This document shows, one piece after another, positions 61,449 to 64,000 of a DNA stretch of 64,000 nt. Position 1 is the stretch's first letter, and every line of letters begins with the position of its first letter. Origin of the DNA: UBA7446 sp965656545 (GTDB lineage: Bacteria > Bacteroidota > Bacteroidia > Flavobacteriales > Flavobacteriaceae); assembly GCA_965656545.1 (NCBI GenBank), contig CBFHKZ010000002.1, positions 62,001-126,000 of the forward strand. The letters are read 5' to 3'. The notes beneath the pieces are model-generated. The model was not told the DNA's origin. It ran no database searches and saw only the letters and a program-made list of their open reading frames with translations. Made by a program: the position numbers and the translations under genes.

Positions 61449-61520
61449 AAAGATAAGGCAGTAGTAAATTATGAAAATAGAGAACGCATTGGATTTAAAA
61501 CCGATTTAAAAAAGAAGTGA
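61449..61520 (+). other. Lost C-terminal tail of the ORF6N gene
   Basis: In frame with the ORF6N gene directly after its stop codon, the bases read KDKAVVNYENRERIGFKT and a lysine-rich end up to TGA at 61518-61520. No start codon belongs to it. It is best read as readthrough sequence of the longer ancestral gene. Confidence 0.6.
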
Positions 61521-61536
61521 GAAAAAACGTTTTATA

Positions 61537-61741
61537 ACGCCTTTTTTTATGGCTAAACTTTTTTTTTAACTTAGCATTAGACAAAAGCCCCATGTTTGTT
61601 TGAGTGAACACCTACTATTTTCATTTTTACTTTTTTGGGGTTTGTATTGATACCGTATAAGATGGATATAAAACTAATACAGCATAGAATTTATGAACTA
61701 CGCGGACAGCGTATTATGCTTGATTTTGACCTAGCCGAACT
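61537..61741 (+). repeat. 0.2-kb direct repeat, copy 2
   Basis: Nearly identical to 60654-60856; it begins with ACGCCTTTTTTTATGG, contains the TTAACTTAGCATT box at 61566-61578 and ends in the first codons of another ORF6N fragment. Confidence 0.9.
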
Positions 61742-61766
61742 CTATGTAGCTCAAACACGCAACTAA
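61662..61766 (+). pseudogene. Second ORF6N gene fragment (N-terminus only)
   Basis: ATG at 61662 opens a 34-codon frame: MDIKLIQHRIYELRGQRIML, then DFDLAELYVAQTRN and a stop. It equals the start of the fragment at 60777 and breaks off within the repeat; the last residues diverge. No further ORF6N sequence follows before the next gene. Confidence 0.75.
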
Positions 61767-61863
61767 CCATACACAAGTCCGTTGTGTTTTATTCCAACCC
61801 TTGTAGAGTTTATGTATAGGTAATTTTCTTTTTTTAGAATTTGACTTATTATAATTTTAAGTT

Positions 61864-63639
61864 ATGATAAATAGACAATTCACAACCAAGCATATTTGTG
61901 CGCTAATCATTTTATTCTCATCTTTTGCTGGTTTTTCACAAAGTTTACCCTTCAATTTTGAAGGCGATATCACCACTTCAGATTTCAGCGATTTTGACGG
62001 TGGAGTTGTAACTGTTATAACAAACCCCAATCCGTCAGGCATAAATATGAGTGCATCCGTTGCTCAAATCGTTAGAAATGGTGGTGCAGCCTGGTCGGGA
62101 AGTAAAATCCTACTCGCAGATAATTTAGACTTTTCGGTTAAGACGAAAATCACCATGAAAGTCTATACCAAAGCAGCTGTTGGCACTACCATAAAACTAA
62201 AATTAGAAGGTACTGGTCCAGCAGTAGATGTCGATGCCGTAACTACGGTTTCGAGTGCATGGGAAACGCTAGAATGGATTTTTGCAGGCACCGAGAATAA
62301 TCTGAACGAATTGGTATTCATGTTTGATTTCGGAAATGTGGGAGACGGCTCTGTTACCTCCACCTTTTATTTTGATGATGTTGAACAGGTTTCTGGACCA
62401 ACAGCTCCACAACCAACTTCCTTACCCATCGATTTTGAATCTGGGGTTGTAAACACTGATTTTCTGAATTATAACGGATCTACGGCTGCTATTGTTTCAA
62501 ACCCTCAGGCTGATGCCGCTAATCCCAGTGGTACAGTATGTCAGATTATAAGAGATGGCGGTAATTATTATGGCGGAAGTAAAATATTTTTAAACAGTGC
62601 AATTGACTTGTCTACTGCGTGGCACATTTCCATGAAAGTCTATACCACAGCTCCGATTGGTACAAGAATTAAGTTTGAGCTTCAAAAAACAGGGGGTAGT
62701 ACCAGTTTTGACAAATTGACAACAGTTTCTGGTGAATGGGAAACCATAAGTTGGAATTTTGATGGTCAAGCCAGCGATTACAACAGCATACAGCTTATGT
62801 TTGATTTTGGTAATGTTGGTGATGGCACCAGTACGTCTACTTTTCTATTTGACGATGTGCAACAAGTCTCAGGGCCTGCCATAGCAGATCCTTTGCAAGC
62901 AACGCTTCCAGTCGATTTTGAAAACAGTGTTGTAACTACAGATTTCACCAATTTTTTTGGCGCACAAACAACGGTCATACCAAATCCGCATATAGACACA
63001 AACAATCCCAGTGCAACTGTTGGGAAATTTATTAGAAGTGGTGGTTCAGGATATATGAGAAGCAAACTAACGTTGACGGATCATATTGCAGACATGTCAA
63101 ATGCCGGCACACTCTCCATGAAAGTATATACCGATGCGCCAGTGGGCACCACCCTAAAGTTTAAATTAGAAAGTAGCCCACCGGAACAATTTGGAAAAGA
63201 ACAGGACGCCCTAACCACAGTTTCTGGCGAATGGGCAACATATACGTGGGATCTTTCAAATGCAGATAATCCGATTTACGATGTTATAACGTTGATGCTA
63301 GGGTATGGGGGCCCTAATGATGCATCGGCTAATGCCACCTTCCTGTTTGATGATATTAAAGTAGTATCTAATTCATTGACTAATGACATTGACGAGCCTT
63401 TTAGTATAGACCACTTGAATGCTTTTCCTAATCCCATCAACGATGTGGTAACGATAAGTGCTAAAAATAATACAATCAACAGCATCACACTGTATGACCT
63501 CCTTGGGAAGGAGATTATATTACTTCAACCCAACAGTCTTGTTGCAACCGTTGACGTTTCAGCTCTAACTAACGGAATTTACATCGCAGAAATCTTAACC
63601 AGTTCTGGAAAAGGCAGTCTTAAACTCGTAAAGGAATAA
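61864..63639 (+). CDS. Secreted T9SS protein with three tandem binding-type modules
   Basis: 591 residues. Signal peptide to about residue 26 (SFAGFSQ). Three repeats start at residues 28, 187 and 348, each about 140-150 long and similar to the modules attached to marine flavobacterial glycoside hydrolases: LPxxFExxVxxTDFxxFxG, VAQIVRNGG, SGSKILL, MKVYT, VGTxxKxKLE, TTVSxxWETLxW, and FDFGNVGDGSxTSTFxFDDVxQV. No catalytic domain is present. Residues about 517-591 (FPNPINDVVTIS to GSLKLVKE) form a type A sorting domain for type IX secretion. It likely binds polysaccharide at the cell surface or outside it; that ligand is inference. Confidence 0.85.
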   Translation: MINRQFTTKHICALIILFSSFAGFSQSLPFNFEGDITTSDFSDFDGGVVTVITNPNPSGINMSASVAQIVRNGGAAWSGSKILLADNLDFSVKTKITMKVYTKAAVGTTIKLKLEGTGPAVDVDAVTTVSSAWETLEWIFAGTENNLNELVFMFDFGNVGDGSVTSTFYFDDVEQVSGPTAPQPTSLPIDFESGVVNTDFLNYNGSTAAIVSNPQADAANPSGTVCQIIRDGGNYYGGSKIFLNSAIDLSTAWHISMKVYTTAPIGTRIKFELQKTGGSTSFDKLTTVSGEWETISWNFDGQASDYNSIQLMFDFGNVGDGTSTSTFLFDDVQQVSGPAIADPLQATLPVDFENSVVTTDFTNFFGAQTTVIPNPHIDTNNPSATVGKFIRSGGSGYMRSKLTLTDHIADMSNAGTLSMKVYTDAPVGTTLKFKLESSPPEQFGKEQDALTTVSGEWATYTWDLSNADNPIYDVITLMLGYGGPNDASANATFLFDDIKVVSNSLTNDIDEPFSIDHLNAFPNPINDVVTISAKNNTINSITLYDLLGKEIILLQPNSLVATVDVSALTNGIYIAEILTSSGKGSLKLVKE

Positions 63640-64000
63640 AAAAGGAATTAGCACCTATTTTTAGATATAACTAATGGTTTAATTACCTTTTCGTCGAGAG
63701 TTTAGGAGTTGCATGCTTCGCTTTTGTGGGATCTCCCTGTATCTTGGTGTTTTTACCTGCCTTTCTTGTTGCTAGTAGTAAATATTTTTTGTTAACTTAG
63801 CATTGAACAACATGCCTCGCCTATGGCGGGAACCCCCAAGTCTGTTCTTCTTTATGGGCCTGCAACACCCCTTTTTTAGGATTTTCTTGGGTATTTAATA
63901 GCACCGCGTGCCGTTATGCTTGTTTATGCGATCTTAAAATTAAATATGCTGTATATCAGCGTGTTAAATCGAATGAAGATAAAAGAAATAAAAGTATGAT
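63640..64000. other. Gene-free right edge with a third copy of the TTAACTTAGCATT box
   Basis: No credible gene is seen in these 361 bp. A TTAACTTAGCATT box at 63793-63805 follows a T-rich stretch, as in both copies of the 0.2-kb repeat, and a CCTCGCC/GGCGGG hairpin follows at 63817-63832. The last bases hold possible starts of a gene cut by the window. Confidence 0.6.

Noticed and set aside
60654..61741. Insertion sequence with 0.2-kb terminal direct repeats
   Set aside because: No transposase or inverted ends are present; the enclosed gene is an ORF6N protein and the repeats themselves contain gene fragments of it.

Overview
The window is one contiguous stretch of a Bacteroidota chromosome, almost certainly from a (probably marine) member of the Flavobacteriaceae. 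The evidence is: many upstream regions carry the Bacteroidota -7 box TAnnTTTG with no Shine-Dalgarno sequence; there is a type IX secretion sorting domain, TonB-dependent receptors with carboxypeptidase-like N-terminal domains, a putative capnine (sulfonolipid) gene pair, and the cluster parA-parB-DUF5683-dapB-lepB-wbqC. About 65 protein genes, three tRNAs and the RNase P RNA gene were identified. The left edge cuts a gene.

Layout. 1-7.9 kb: truncated surface protein, HAD hydrolase, prfB with its programmed frameshift, an S9 oligopeptidase lipoprotein, the cysteate synthase / cysteate acyltransferase pair, and an isoaspartyl peptidase. 8-14.8 kb: an eight-gene co-directional run pyrR-pyrB-STAS-rnz-pdxH-sixA-ppk-ppx. 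15-24.7 kb: dnaX, rnpB, VOC protein, wbqC, lepB, dapB, DUF5683, parB, parA, a dienoyl-CoA reductase-like SDR, divIC and udk. 24.8-33.3 kb: a BaiN-type flavoprotein, two tRNA-Pro genes with a tandem repeat made of tRNA 3' ends, trxB, a DUF4442 protein, oxyR, cyclophilin, acyltransferase, Cu/Zn SOD, SGNH hydrolase and a DUF3089 protein.

33.2-41.6 kb: a translationally coupled nine-gene assimilatory sulfate reduction operon (DUF2061, cysH as APS reductase, cysD, cysN, a sulfite reductase with a HEPN-like tail, cobA, the siroheme dehydrogenase, a ferredoxin-NADP reductase and a ferredoxin), opposite an IscR-like Rrf2 regulator. An inverted repeat lies between the two promoters. Sulfite made here is also the expected co-substrate of the cysteate synthase at 4.2 kb. 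41.6-46.5 kb: a heavy-metal (probably copper) uptake locus, two DoxX-like proteins, tRNA-Ser with a duplicated 3' end and terminator, and a TauE/SafE permease. 46.6-60.5 kb: a second TonB-type receptor, ribB with a degenerate GTP cyclohydrolase II domain, LptF/G, LolA, FtsK, KatG, NhaC, a VapBC-type toxin-antitoxin pair and lpdA.

60.5-64 kb is the accessory end of the window: decaying ORF6N genes flanked by a 0.2-kb direct repeat, a secreted protein built only of three binding-type modules plus a T9SS tail, and a gene-free right edge with a third copy of a short repeat box. No mobile-element transposase, CRISPR array or phage structural gene was seen. The most unusual items are the tRNA-3'-end repeats at two unrelated tRNA loci that share the same design, the ORF6N decay series, and the HEPN-tailed sulfite reductase operon with its candidate Rrf2 operator.
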